A DNA stretch of 64,000 nucleotides from Phytoseiulus persimilis (taxonomy: Eukaryota; Arthropoda; Arachnida; Mesostigmata; Phytoseiidae): NCBI GenBank assembly GCA_037576195.1, contig CM075102.1:744001-808000 (forward strand), given 5' to 3'. A program made the translations under genes and the position numbers. This document shows, one piece after another, positions 53,466 through 64,000 of the stretch (positions are counted from its first letter, which is position 1; each line of letters opens with the position of its first letter). The notes under the pieces are model-generated. The model was not told where the DNA came from. It saw nothing but the letters and a program-made list of their open reading frames with translations, and did no database searches.

Positions 53466-54328
53466 CAACTGCACGTGGAGATCGAGGATCTGGGGGCGCC
53501 ATCGGGGAGCCAATATGATTTCAGGAGGGGTCTATCGACGGTCGAGACAGTGAGATGGGTTATCAGCCGGGCGATGGAGTAGAGAGTGAAGTGCTCAAAG
53601 ACTACGAGTTTCGTCTTGTTGGTCTTGCTCGATGTCAAGAACGCGTTCAACTCGCTGGAGTGAGGAAAAATTTCGCGGGCCATGGGGGACAGGAGCTTCT
53701 CGGAGAACTTGATGCGGGTCGTTTCGTCGTATCTGAGCGAGAGGGGAATCGTTCTCGAAGGGGGAGATTTCAAAATCGAGATGGGGGTCCCACGGGGTTC
53801 CATCTCGGGCCCAACATTGTGGAGCCTTGCGTATGACGGGGTACTGAGGGTTGGCATGCCGAGGGAGAAGACCATGGAGGCATGGCAGCGTGAATGGGAG
53901 GCGGGCTTATAGGGGAGTCGAAGGGGAAATGGATGAGGCATCTCCTAAGAAACTTGAAAAAGTGGGTGGACTGCGAGCACGGGGAGCTCAACTACGGGAC
54001 AACCCATACTCTCACGGGGCATGGTCAGCTTCAGACCTTCGTGGTCAAAATAGGGGAGTCAGACGTATGGGCTCAGGGGGTGGGAAGGATGGGATCATGT
54101 TCCGGGGCATTTCGAGAGAATCATGTTGGGCAAAACGGCGAGGGAGGGAGGGAGGTCGGAGGGCGCGTCTCGTCGCAAACTCCGAAATACGTCGGACGGC
54201 TGAAGCGGGAGAAGGGGCCCGACAGCGGCTCTGGACGGACTCTCATGGACCAGATGCGGGGGGCTTCTAGGTCCGAGCAGCGGAAACTTAGCTCAACACA
54301 TACAACGGTACACGTTCGCCACTGACCA
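53466..54328 (+). pseudogene. R1-like non-LTR retrotransposon fragment
   Basis: Reverse transcriptase pieces: YDFRRGLSTVETVRWVISRA, then (other frame) DVKNAFNSLEW, then MGVPRGSISGPTLWSLAYDG. These match the R1-clade pattern DVKNAFNS and GVPQGS.LGPTLWN. After a deletion near 53870 the characteristic C-terminal region follows (KWMRHLLRNLKKWVDCEHGE, then THTLTGHGQLQTFV). It is 5'-truncated and internally deleted. Confidence 0.7.
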
Positions 54329-54465
54329 CGGCACACCCACCGGCACTCTTCTCATCATACACAACGGAACACCACCAAGAAGATGGCTCGCGAGGATACG
54401 ATGTAGGATAAGGAGACAAGAATGATGACTCCCGCTCCCATTGCTTCCAAGTATTGCCTAAGAAG

Positions 54466-54597
54466 TATGGTCGCATCGAATCCGGGATCACCTCCATGGA
54501 TATCCCGGAAGATGGTCAGATCGACCTGGGAATCACCTCTTTGGGCCCCGAAGAGTATTGTCGAATCGACCTCGGAATCACCTCAGTGGATCCCCGG
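54466..54597 (+). repeat. 45-bp minisatellite, about 3 units
   Basis: Same family as 21040-21412: units run tatggtcgcatcgaatccgg, then gatcacctcc, then a variable part. More diverged here. Confidence 0.75.
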
Positions 54598-54600
54598 GGC

Positions 54601-55075
54601 AAATGTTTCGTTTGAGCCGTGCAGAATTCGTGACGATGTAGATCACGGAGCCGTCCCAGACTCAGTTCATTCCATCTCATGTTTCTTCGACTCGCCCACG
54701 GAACGCAGCAGCTACACATTCCAGAAATCGCGTAACGAGCAGCGAGGAAACAAGGTATCGAAGCCCTGGTTGCGACAAGAGCTCCTTGTGGCAGCCTTCC
54801 GAGCTGACAAACCCTTTCGGAGCCTTCCCAGGATAACAGGGAATCCCGTTCAGGAGGAGTCGAATCGTGCAAGCGCAAACTCCGAGAAGGGACTGAAGAG
54901 GTATGGGAACATCGGCCGAGTCCGTCTTTCGCTTGCTCCACGGATTGGAACTTATCCGATTTCATCGTTCGGCTCCCGGCCTCCAGTTCTGGGTGCTACA
55001 GATTTCAACTTCCAAATAAGATCAATCGGCCCGAGATCGCCTCCAGTCAAAAAGACTCACAAGGGACCTACCAGA
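54601..55075 (+). repeat. dispersed repeat, copy 1
   Basis: Strong match to 63548-64000 (shared gttgcgacaagagctccttg, cagccttccgag, ttggaacttatccgatttca). Both lie after a 45-bp minisatellite, so they form one repeat family. Confidence 0.85.
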
Positions 55076-55182
55076 ACTGTCGGCCGAGCGAGATCCGGAG
55101 CGGCAGAAGGACGTCTGAGAATCCTACATGGGAATTTCCACTGGGACCGCTCACGCACAGCTACACGATCTAACCCTTGTTG

Positions 55183-55800
55183 AACATGAGCGGGTGTTTG
55201 GCTTGTAAGTTGTACAAAAATCTGCAAGAGGTCAACGACGAGTTCGGCCCGCGCGTTGCTCCTACCTCACTGGGGTTCCCAAATCTGTACATCACTTGTT
55301 CGAGATCCGGAATGTCAGCAAAGCATTTGGTGGAACAGTGGAGTTCTAACGTTTTTCGTGAGGTCGTTTGTCGGCTGCACGACGGCAAATGCGTACTCTA
55401 TGTAGACTCCTAGAGTGGACACAAGGATGAGGAGTGGTATCAGATCGAAGACGGCAGATGTGGAGATATTCCCCAAAAGCTCCACTCACCTCGTGCACCC
55501 GTCGGATCTTTTCTGTTCCCGACAATGGAAGGATTCCGCGAAACGGCTCACAGAGCACTGTCTGCTCCTGAACATTCGCGTCGACCAGAGGAAAGACGTG
55601 GTCCGCATGCAGAGTCTCATCTATGACCAGTTGCAGCATCCAGCCTTCCGGCCCCTGTGGCTTTGTGGTTGGCGATTAGCTGGTTTTGGAGTACCTGAGG
55701 TCAAGTTGCCAACTCTCGATGAGCTCTTGGTCAAGTTCAAAGCAGCTTGCTCATCACCAAATTGCAACCTGCTGCCTTTCATACTTTGGCTGCATTACAC
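55183..55800 (+). pseudogene. DDE-endonuclease (pogo/Tigger-like) fragment
   Basis: TCSRSGMSAKHLVEQWSSNV, then CVLYVDS with a stop where a Trp of DSWSGH is expected (about 55411), then SGHKDEEWYQ. In another frame, about 55490-55680, it reads RQWKDSAKRLTEHCLLLNIR and QSLIYDQLQHPAFRPLWLCG. This resembles the DDE domain and C-terminal part of transposon endonucleases common in ticks and nematodes (SWxGH, then RxWKxF, then LQSLxHNQxxSPRF). One stop and a frameshift; dead. Family call from memory. Confidence 0.55.
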
Positions 55801-55807
55801 CAAAGTC

Positions 55808-58800
55808 CCATGTGTTTCACTCATAGGAATTGCTATCTTGTCTATCTGTCTGTCTTTCTATCTGTCGTCGTAGAAGCCATTATATTTGTCTACGAGGAAT
55901 ATCATTCCTGCATTCCTGAATTCCGATAATAAACTGCATCCTTATTTCCTAGACCCCGGGCACACGCTCGCTGCAATTTCTTTCGCTTTATTTTCGTAAT
56001 GATCATGTGTGACGGTATGGCGCTCCTGCTGATGCTGAAGGCCTTTCCGAGCTTCATACGTAACCGCAGGCGAAACAATCCAAGACAGGCCCACCTGCCG
56101 AAAACTCGTGTGTTTTGTTTCATGCTTCGGGACCCTCTATCGATGCCACACAGAGTTTTCCGAATCCCCGTCGGACAGTTCTGGTCAGTAAAAGATCAAG
56201 TGTTGTCAGAAATCACTGGGTGACAGATTTCGAGAATTGAATAGTACGTATTGAAAATTTAGTTTTCAAGATTTTATGAGAATTAAATTTCATACATCAA
56301 ATATTGTAGGAAAATAAGCTATATTCTCTTACATTCTGTAACGGTGGAGCTATCGAACTGTCGATGGCGTAAACAACGAGAGCGATCGATGCGTTTGTTG
56401 GTTCCCATGTTCTGGAGTCCGTTGCTTCTGAACGCGGGCGGGGTGCTCTGATGTTCTCTGTGAGTACATCGATGTACCGGTTGAGAAACAATTTCGAATT
56501 CATGAACTTCATTTCACCACCGCTGTCGATTTCCGACCCCAACAATGCGGTGGGTCAATCGTGCAATCGAGCCGCGCTTCTCATTCTTCAGCATGCCCAA
56601 AAGTGGAATCCCTCTAGGAGCTCCGAACAAAACCCGAGCTTATCTTCCAAATGCAATGAATCGCTTCCACGAAAAACGCTGACTGTAGTGGACTTCCGAG
56701 CGATTGAAGCGGAGTGGTGGCTTCGAATAACCCCACCCCAGAGTATCCGACGAGTTGATTGCCCTCATCACCAGCATGTTTCCCAGCTCGAAATCAGGAT
56801 TAAACCAGCTCACGAAGATTGTGTGTACGAACACTGTGATTCTGTCACCGCGCGTAGACTTCGCTTGGTAAGGCCGTACGTAGAACGAGAATGAAGCTGT
56901 AAGCTCCGCGCTGGGAGAATTTCAGATCTATTGACACCACTCGCCTCTGAATAGGGGTCGCATGAAATTGAACGGTACACACTGAATGAATATCGATGGT
57001 CACCATTGACAATCGAGCAGAGGTTCCAATGGTATCGATCTTGGATCAGAGCTCAACTCGTATCCGAGTCTCGCCACTGAATTCATAGCCATTTCGGAGT
57101 CAAATCCAGATGGGCTGATCCCACGGGCTCGGTCATGAACCGGAAATCATCTGCACAAATTGCTTAAGATGCTCTCCGTCTTCCATGTAGTTCCGTTTTG
57201 CTTATTCATACGAACGCTGAGGCCTCCTCAATCGGAAATCAGATGTATCCAACAGATGGGAAAGTAGTTTCGACGGTCTCATCCCCAGAGTCAACCTCGG
57301 GAGAGCTCCCGCCAACCCGAGATCGGTGGGGCTTCCGGGGTTCCGGATACGGCGCCTCACGAACCTTGAAGCGGGGGTTGGCTGCCGCTGCGACCACCAA
57401 CCGTGTCTTAATCCTCGAGAGGGCGCTCACGGTCCGAGCTGAGGGAGCCCGAATACGGAGAGGGTTATCGAGATAAAACCACCGGCTCCAGCGGCATAGA
57501 TCACATTAGTGCGTAGTGTGCTTGCTCGTGCATCGTTCGCGGCTCCGTAGTTACGCTTCTACTGCAATGGCGTCCAGGTCGTTCACGCAGCTGATGGATC
57601 TCCCCAACGAGATGCTGGATCATCTCTCGAAGTTCCTCGGACAAGGGTCGTTGTGTTCATTCGCCGCCGCCCATCCCCGCCTCCAGGCGGTCTGCCAGAG
57701 CTTGTCCTCCTTGGAGCGCATAAGGAGTAACAACATCACCGGATCGTTGTTGCAATTCGTTTCCCCCAGAGCATCGGAAGTGCGTTCTCTGGATCTCTCC
57801 GACTGCTGGTCCGGGTCGGAGAGCATGAAAACGCTCATCGGAAACTGCCGCAACGTCTCTGAGTTGAATGTTGTGAACTCCTCGCTGACGCTACAGGATC
57901 TACTTGAAGTTGTCCCGGAGCTGAAGCAGTTGAAGGACCTGAGTGTTACCATCAGTGAAAATTCCGGAAACAGCTGTCTCGGACTCTATCCCAGCATCCG
58001 GAAACTCTACGTTGAGTTCGCCCCCAGTGATGATGTCATGGACAGCGTGGTGGGACTCTTGGAAGCTTGCCCCGGGGTCACCTATCTCCACCTCAATCCC
58101 ATCGGGTACAGTCGAGAGCCGGCGTCGACTGAGAGTGTGAGCCTGAGCGCTGAACGATTGAGCGGATACAGGACTCTGATCTTATCCACAGACCTGCTGA
58201 GTCGCTCACAGCAGCTACGCTCCAGAGTCTTCTCCCGGATTCTCAAGAACGACACTTTCCTCAATCACTTCCTCCAGTTCAACGTGGCCGTGAACCATTG
58301 CTGTTGGTTCGAGCGGGAGAACTTCGACGAAGAGGGCGTGGAGCTGGGAACCATGCCGGGAACGCTCAGCCACTCGTACCCGGTGCACTACATTTACGGT
58401 GACGAGTTCGAGTTCCCGGATTCGTTCTCCGAGGGTCAGATCGGGCTACGCGTCTATTCCCATCGGAGAGGGCTCAGGATGCCGAGCTTGAAGACTCTTT
58501 CAGCTTTGACGGAGCTCGATTTCTCGAAACTTCATTTCGAGTTCTCACCAGAATCATGGCAATCGCTCGTGGAGACATCCCCGGCTGTCTGCGCCTTGGC
58601 CCTACCCAACTGCTCCCTCTTCGCGACCATAGAAGGCAATCCAGTCGTGAGCGAAGGCATCCTCGAGGCACTCAGCAAGCTCGAGCTGAAGACGCTCTGC
58701 ATCGAAGCGAGAGACCCGGAATGCGATGACTGCCTTGACAGGAAGCTCTCGGGTCTTTTCGTGAAGTTTCTCAGCTCCTTCAGAAACCTTGAGGAGCTTA

Positions 58801-59745
58801 CTCTCAACGGGGTTGAGGTGGAGGAGGACTTGTTTGAACTTGTCGAAGAACCTTGCTCCCTGAAGTCGGTCAAGCTCAGTTTGTACACCGAACCAAGCTT
58901 GAGGCGACTTGGAGATTTCCTCTCTTTGTGCAAGGATCTGAAAAAGTTCAAACTGGAATCGTTCGATCTTTCCGTCGATTCTCCTTCACTTTGGGAGGCC
59001 TTGAGCGCGGTTCAGTTGAAGCAGCTCTGCCTCTCCTCTAACGGAGCCAGGCCGATTGATGTCGACATGCTCGGGGCGAACCTCCCTAAACTTTTCAGCA
59101 GTCTCGACGTTTTTCATCTCCACGCGATACGCATCCCAAACGCCGAGGAGGTTCGTTGTGCGCTGGAACATGGAGCCCGAGAAGCGAATCTTCATCGAGG
59201 AATCCACCCCGTTAGATTCGTAGGACCGGAAGAGCCATCGGTCAGCAACATCAAAGGACTGTCCATGGCTCGGTTCCCGGGACGGAGTTTCTGCAGTTTG
59301 AGGAACTTCGCCGGTAGAGTGAAGCCGATCAGCTGGGTAACGAGCCACTAACTCAGCCGGCGGAAGGAGCATTCGTTCCCTTGATCAAACAGTGCTGTCA
59401 AGATCTATTTCTGTTGGAATAAACTCTTCCGAAGTCCGAAATTTACGTTCCCTCCTTTCCTCAGTTCGCGCCGAAATATGGCTGTAGGAGGAGTGAAGCT
59501 CTCTGAAAATCGTCGAAATATGTCGCGTGTTGAAGCGATAACTCCAGAGCGAGCCCCAATTTAGAAAGAGAATCCATCTTTCGTCAGATCCCCGACACCG
59601 GAGTACAGTAAAACGTCGAATGTATCAAGTATGGATGTCGAAAGGTTTTGATAAGATCAAGGTTTCGACATAATTGAGGCTGTCGGAAAAATACACTTGC
59701 GGATGGGTCTGGCAGGTGTTCAGTATATTAGGAGATGATTTCGAC
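55808..59745 (+). repeat. segmental duplication unit C
   Basis: Begins at about 55808 (catgtgtttcac), just right of the DDE relic, and runs through the microsatellite, upstream region and F-box/LRR C to the 3' flank. It lacks the mesd stump. It has the empty target site (56484-56505) for the 54-bp insertion of unit A and retains about 450 bp missing in A. Confidence 0.88.
57567..59351 (+). CDS. F-box/LRR protein C (594 aa)
   Basis: Same structure as copy A: ATG at 57567, F-box, leucine-rich repeats, end WVTSH, AATAAA at 59418-59423. About 12 residue differences from A by eye (for example FRNLEEL for FKSLEEL, and YTEPS for YNEPS). Intact. Core promoter block (gataaaacc, then tcacatt) at about 57472-57507. 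The nearly identical copies suggest very recent duplication or gene conversion. Confidence 0.85.
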   Translation: MASRSFTQLMDLPNEMLDHLSKFLGQGSLCSFAAAHPRLQAVCQSLSSLERIRSNNITGSLLQFVSPRASEVRSLDLSDCWSGSESMKTLIGNCRNVSELNVVNSSLTLQDLLEVVPELKQLKDLSVTISENSGNSCLGLYPSIRKLYVEFAPSDDVMDSVVGLLEACPGVTYLHLNPIGYSREPASTESVSLSAERLSGYRTLILSTDLLSRSQQLRSRVFSRILKNDTFLNHFLQFNVAVNHCCWFERENFDEEGVELGTMPGTLSHSYPVHYIYGDEFEFPDSFSEGQIGLRVYSHRRGLRMPSLKTLSALTELDFSKLHFEFSPESWQSLVETSPAVCALALPNCSLFATIEGNPVVSEGILEALSKLELKTLCIEARDPECDDCLDRKLSGLFVKFLSSFRNLEELTLNGVEVEEDLFELVEEPCSLKSVKLSLYTEPSLRRLGDFLSLCKDLKKFKLESFDLSVDSPSLWEALSAVQLKQLCLSSNGARPIDVDMLGANLPKLFSSLDVFHLHAIRIPNAEEVRCALEHGAREANLHRGIHPVRFVGPEEPSVSNIKGLSMARFPGRSFCSLRNFAGRVKPISWVTSH

Positions 59746-59777
59746 TTGTTAAGTCAAGACAAATGAACCCATGGTGT

Positions 59778-60330
59778 CTTCCCGATGTCCCGAAAGTTAT
59801 TACACCGAAAACCAGGAGGGCCGAAAAACGATCCCGTAGGGCCGAAAAACAATCCCGTAGAGCCGAAAACCCTTCCTCTTTTTTCTATGGTAAGGCCAAT
59901 CGAGCTAAGGTTCTATTCACGGGTGTGACACTGCCCTCGTGTGATTCTGAAGTCAGGGTATTCAGGCAAATGATGTCAAGTGAGGTTGAGCCTGCTGGCG
60001 CTTCGCGAAAATTCCCTATGTTAGGAAGTTTCTCGACGCAAATGGCTTTCTTCACAAACCCGGTATGTCATTTATCAGTACCCCGCCCTACCCAGCTCGG
60101 CTCGCGATCAAGTCCGGCCTCGTTTTGGATGTACTGTTCCGTGGCTTATCATGATTTACCTGGTCTCTTCTTGCCCATCGAAGTGCAGTCTCTCAGACCC
60201 TGTGCTGTGCATAGAAGCTTAGCTGGATCCGCTTGACCCCCGAAACGAGAGGAGGGGTTTTCGGCGCTAAATAATTTTTTTCGGCCCCACGGGTTTTCGT
60301 TGCAATCGGTTTCGGCACATCGGGTATGAG
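59778..60330. mobile_element. ~550-bp inverted-repeat (MITE-like) element
   Basis: The left end (cccgatgtcccgaaagtt, then gggccgaaaaac repeated about every 21 bp at 59818-59870) is mirrored at the right end (gccgaaaacccctcctc on the minus strand at 60240-60260, tip cccgatgtgccgaaac near 60330). It separates two stretches that are contiguous in unit B's flank. No intact protein. Confidence 0.65.
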
Positions 60331-60445
60331 CCCATACTCCATACAATTATTTTGTGAGGGCTTCGAACAAGAGCTCTCACATGGCTGCGAGAAATTTTCG
60401 TGAATGTAACGGCATGCCGGGATTGATTGAACGAGATCGCAAAGA

Positions 60446-62870
60446 AGCCTCCAAGTGTTTTATCAAGTTATTCCGCGAGTCTGATAATTCCTTGGATGAG
60501 ATTTCGCAATGGGCCCGGTTCCGTGCATTCATGGTGGGATCGGCTCGAACTTTCTTCGAGACAATCTCACAGCATCGCCGGAACTGACTTTCTCGAAGGG
60601 TTGATGGATGCCATTCTCGATGATGTTTCCGACTCGGTGGGACGGGGGGGACCCATTTTCGTCCACCGTCCGGGCATCAGGGATCCTTGTTCCGCCACTG
60701 CGTGCACCTCATCAAAGATATCTGAAACGTTAGCGAGCACACATCGTTGTGTGTTGCGAAATCTACGCCGAGTTAACCAGGGAGACTCCAGGGATTGTGT
60801 TATTGCCGCCCGAAGAATTCCCGGCTCAGACGCAGAGTTGTTCAACTGCAATCGAGAACCACTCGATGACCGTGTTTCCGACACGGGAGTTGCGATGTAA
60901 TTGACTTGGCGCTGCCGGCCATGCAGCGAAGCCCGAGAACCATACGCCAGAACCCCAGGCTCTCCCAACACTGTTTATTGAGTATCCATGATCATCCGTA
61001 CCAGTCGGACAACCTTGATTTATTGTGCATATTACAATATCATCATATATCATTGTGAACCCTGGGATTCCATCGAGGAATCTCCCGTTCTTGGCTAACA
61101 CTACATCAGTTCCACCTGGCGGCCTCCCCTGACGAGGGCCTCGGCGGGAGGAAGATGGGGGTTTCGAACCAGAGTCAGTGGTGAGCGATTCCAATGGGGG
61201 CTACCAACGGGGGTCTCATTGCAAGTGCGGATTCCGGGCCAAGATCGCAGAGTCCTTCACCTATGTTTCTGAATGAATTCCCTAACAGGAGTCAGCGAAG
61301 TGTGATCGATCAGGCGAACGGAAGTCTCTCGAGGAAGCGTGGGTTCGAAAATGCTTGTCGAGGACTCAGCTTTCCGATGAAGAAGGGATATCTCCAGGCA
61401 AATGAAGCAGGAGTAAACGCGAGCCTCCGTGGTAAGGTCTGAAAACTACGCTCTGGTGACCACTCCAGCGTTCGGCGAGTTTCACTCCCATCAAGGTGAC
61501 TCTGGGTGCGACTGTAGGTGTGACTCTAGATCTTAGATGCTCGTCGAAAAGCTACCTCCCTGATTGAGGGAACAGTTCGAGGACAAAATGGCGGGAGAGA
61601 GAATGTTAGCCTATTCAGGGTGGTCTCGATACCATGGTCTGATCATTCACCCGGAAATCGTCGACCCACATGCTCATGGGGAGATCCTCGATATACCTTG
61701 GAGTCCAGCCATCTTGCTTGTAAGACCCGCCAAAGAGTGGCGTTCCCGATGAAGAATTTATTGCGTCGAATCGCGGCAAATTCCATACGAATCATTTGTT
61801 AATATGCGAGGAAGCCGACGAGCTCGAAGCTTGTGAGAAAGTTCTCGGGAAAGTATGGGGAAAAAACGCATTTGACCGCTGTGGATCTGGTAAATACTCT
61901 TCATGATCTGCTTTTGCCGACCGGATGCAGCTCGGGACATGATTTACATAGTTACGAGGTTGTCGGCACAAATCGTGTCCACGTCGAGCTGGCCCAAAGA
62001 AAAACAGGCGGTGAAGCGTTGATCGGTTGGCTTTGGATCTCCCTGGAGTCTCTCTGGGAATATGTGGATAAACGGTAACAAAGGCATCATTTTGGTGAGA
62101 ACCAGCCCGTGAGCTGGCTGAACTTCCGGTGCAACATTGAATCCAGGAGGACGGTTACCTTCCTGATGTCCTCTGCTAGGGAATTGGAACGGGAGAGGAA
62201 AGGCCGTTTCGAGATCGTGACAGCTTACCGACCATATCTCGGACGAGTTCTTCGCTTCGGTATTCGATGCTGGTTCGAGAAAATAGCTAAAGGGTTTTCT
62301 TTTCAAGCACTTGAAAGCAGTGGCGTAGCCGGGATTTCCCTTCGGAGGGACTGGATTTTTTTTCCTGTCCGCCTGCCTTCCACGCGTTGTATAAACCTCG
62401 AAGAAACCTTTCATTTATTTTCTGCCGAACCAGTGACAGAGAATCCATGACATCGGTCCATCTATGGAGTCCTATGAGGACGGTAGTATCGCATTGTCAA
62501 CAACAACAGGAGAACTTACGTTCGACTTGGAAGCTCAGGAGCGAGACGTTGAGGTTTTCGTTCCTCATGACATTCAAGACCGATGGTCTTCATTGATAGC
62601 CTCTACTATACTACTCGATCCAGCCGACATCCGGACCGCGGTCGGACTCCGGTTCCTGACATAGAGCCACTTTTCTCCCTCTACATTGGGTTGGCATCAT
62701 TTTTGAAACCATCTTCTGCTTATTTGTACATGTTGTCAATTTTCTGTGTAGCAGTTAGCAATATACTAATCAGGGATTTAGACTGAAATCGAGGAATATA
62801 GTCGCAGATTGCGGAATGTCTTCGGCTGTCTCTGGAGTTTCTCTCGTTAGCGCTGCTCTATCTACATGGA
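60446..62870. other. no recognisable gene
   Basis: Frames up to 157 codons occur on both strands (for example plus 60427-60900 and minus 61944-62414) but none shows a known motif or splice-joined protein. 62650-62870 resembles 20735-20935 weakly. Confidence 0.4.
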
Positions 62871-63300
62871 CATGACATTGAAGCGCTTTATCGTGCTTGT
62901 GAGGCGCTCGTCTTGTCTTCGCCCTTCAGCTCCTCGAAATCGACGTTGAATCCTTCCGTCGGATGTTTTTGAAGGCGTTCTCCTGGATTTCGTCTCGGCT
63001 CCTCGAATTTGACTCTGAACTGCTCCATTCCTCGCAGACGGTCGCCCACGTTTTTGTAGACACTCGAAAACGCTCTTGTGGATTCTCGAAGACGGTCTCG
63101 TTAACACTCGTATGCGTCAAATCACCTCCTTGGACCCAGAGAAATATGGTCAGATAAACCCTATAATCACATCTATGGATTCCAAAAAGTATGGTCAGAT
63201 CGATGCCGGAATCACCTCCTCGGACACAGAAAAGTATCGACGGATCGACGCCGGACAAACTGACAGACAAAGTGGATCATATATAGAAGGGTTCGATGCA
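62870..63300 (+). repeat. dispersed repeat with 45-bp minisatellite
   Basis: 62875-63000 matches 20935-21040 (cagctcct, gaaatcg, then cggatgttt). 63115-63260 is the 45-bp array (aaatatggtcagataaaccc, then tcagatcgatgccggaatca), about 3 units. 63255-63300 matches the sequence just after the array at 21.41 kb. Confidence 0.75.
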
Positions 63301-63547
63301 GCTCGGTTTCGAAAGGCGAGAGATCCAATATTCGTTTCGGAAGCTCGACCAAGATGGTATGAGCTCAGAAGCTCGAGGGGGCTAAAGCCTGCTCGTCTCC
63401 CCGCGAATTTCGTGGTGAGCCTGAACCCTCAACGGAATAATGACGTCAGGGGCGTACTGTCAACAAGTCGTCAGTTGGAGACCGTGCATTCAAAACGAGC
63501 TCGCCTTGTTGGCACTGTCGGTGTGTCGGATGAAAGTTTTCGGTTCG

Positions 63548-64000
63548 AGTGTTTCGTTTCAGCCGTGCAGAATTCGCACGAGATCGGTGGATCTCGGAGC
63601 CGTCCTAGACTAAGTTTATTCCATCTTATCTCTTATCGCACCAGCTACGCATTCCAGAAATCGCGTAACGAGCAGAGAGGAAACGAGGTATCGAAGCCCT
63701 GGTTGCGACAAGAGCTCCTTGTGGCAGCCTTCCGAGTTGACAAACCCTTCCGGAGCCTTCCCAAGATAACAGGGAATCCCATTCAGGAGGAGTCGAATCG
63801 CGCAAGCGCAAACTCCGAGAAGGGACTGAGGAGGTATGGGAACATCGGCCGAGTCCGTCTTTCGCTTGCTCCACGGATTGGAACTTATCCGATTTTATCG
63901 TTCGGCTCCCTGCCTCCAGTTCTGAGTGCTACAGATTTCAATTTCCAAATAGAATCAATCGGCTTGAGATCGCCTCCCGCCAAGAAGATTCACAAGAGAC
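63548..64000 (+). repeat. dispersed repeat, copy 2, running off the window
   Basis: Near-identical to 54601-55075. It continues beyond the right edge. Confidence 0.85.

Larger units (their letters stand above)
54329..55180. other. repeat-derived spacer, no gene
   Basis: Holds the 45-bp minisatellite (54466-54597) and the dispersed repeat 54601-55075. The 253-codon open frame 54422-55183 is a translation of these repeats and lacks family motifs. Confidence 0.5.

Noticed and set aside
54422-55183. 253-codon open frame
   Set aside because: Runs through the minisatellite and a dispersed repeat; the second repeat copy at 63.5 kb does not keep a comparable open frame, and no motif is present.
31386-58951. 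Conserved antisense frames in all three F-box/LRR genes (for example minus 31386-31718, 32298-32717 and their copies)
   Set aside because: Conservation follows from the near-identity of the duplicates and codon bias of the sense gene.

Overview
This is a eukaryotic, arthropod-type window of roughly balanced base composition. Genes have very short introns (about 74-99 bp), repeats are dense, and the one clearly conserved cellular gene, a MESD/Boca chaperone, is animal. The mix of Ty1/copia, Ty3/gypsy, Bel/Pao, R1-like and other LINEs, Tc1/mariner, MULE and pogo/Tigger relics, plus an F-box/LRR expansion, fits a mite or other arachnid. That placement is inference, not something the sequence proves.

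Layout. 0-5 kb: a Tigger/pogo transposase remnant, then a Tc1-like element (about 2.3-4.85 kb) with long inverted repeats, itself split by a smaller inverted-repeat element. 6.8-19.4 kb: a complete, young, unusually large Ty1/copia element. Its two 325-bp LTRs differ at one position and are flanked by a perfect 5-bp target duplication. It has an intact gag-pol, an overlapping envelope-like membrane protein ORF, and a cargo region whose genes run antisense to the element. These are a Cys-rich protein and two membrane proteins that share a cysteine pattern, each with AATAAA at or near its end. One cargo gene has a probable intron and is cut by a nested MULE (14.7-18.1 kb) with its own intact transposase and an 8-bp target duplication. 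20.1-25.8 kb: a second MULE with about 240-bp inverted repeats and a spliced, apparently intact transposase on the minus strand.

26-60 kb: an F-box/LRR family made of one diverged broken member (26.4 kb) and three nearly identical 594-aa genes (31.3, 51.3 and 57.6 kb). The three lie in large direct segmental duplications. The 51.3-kb copy sits head-to-head with mesd (48.5-49.1 kb), and the 31.3-kb copy carries a stump of the mesd 5' end, so the mesd-linked locus looks parental. Between copies lie decayed Ty3/gypsy, Bel/Pao, LINE, Tc1 (DD38E by count), a second copia, an R1-like LINE and a DDE-endonuclease relic. 60-64 kb: a small inverted-repeat element, then mostly anonymous sequence ending in a dispersed repeat family with a 45-bp minisatellite, also present at 21 kb and 54 kb.

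The strongest candidate for something undescribed is the 12.5-kb copia element with an antisense membrane-protein cargo. Next are the three-way F-box/LRR duplication and a tiny TSD-flanked insertion visible by comparing paralogous copies.
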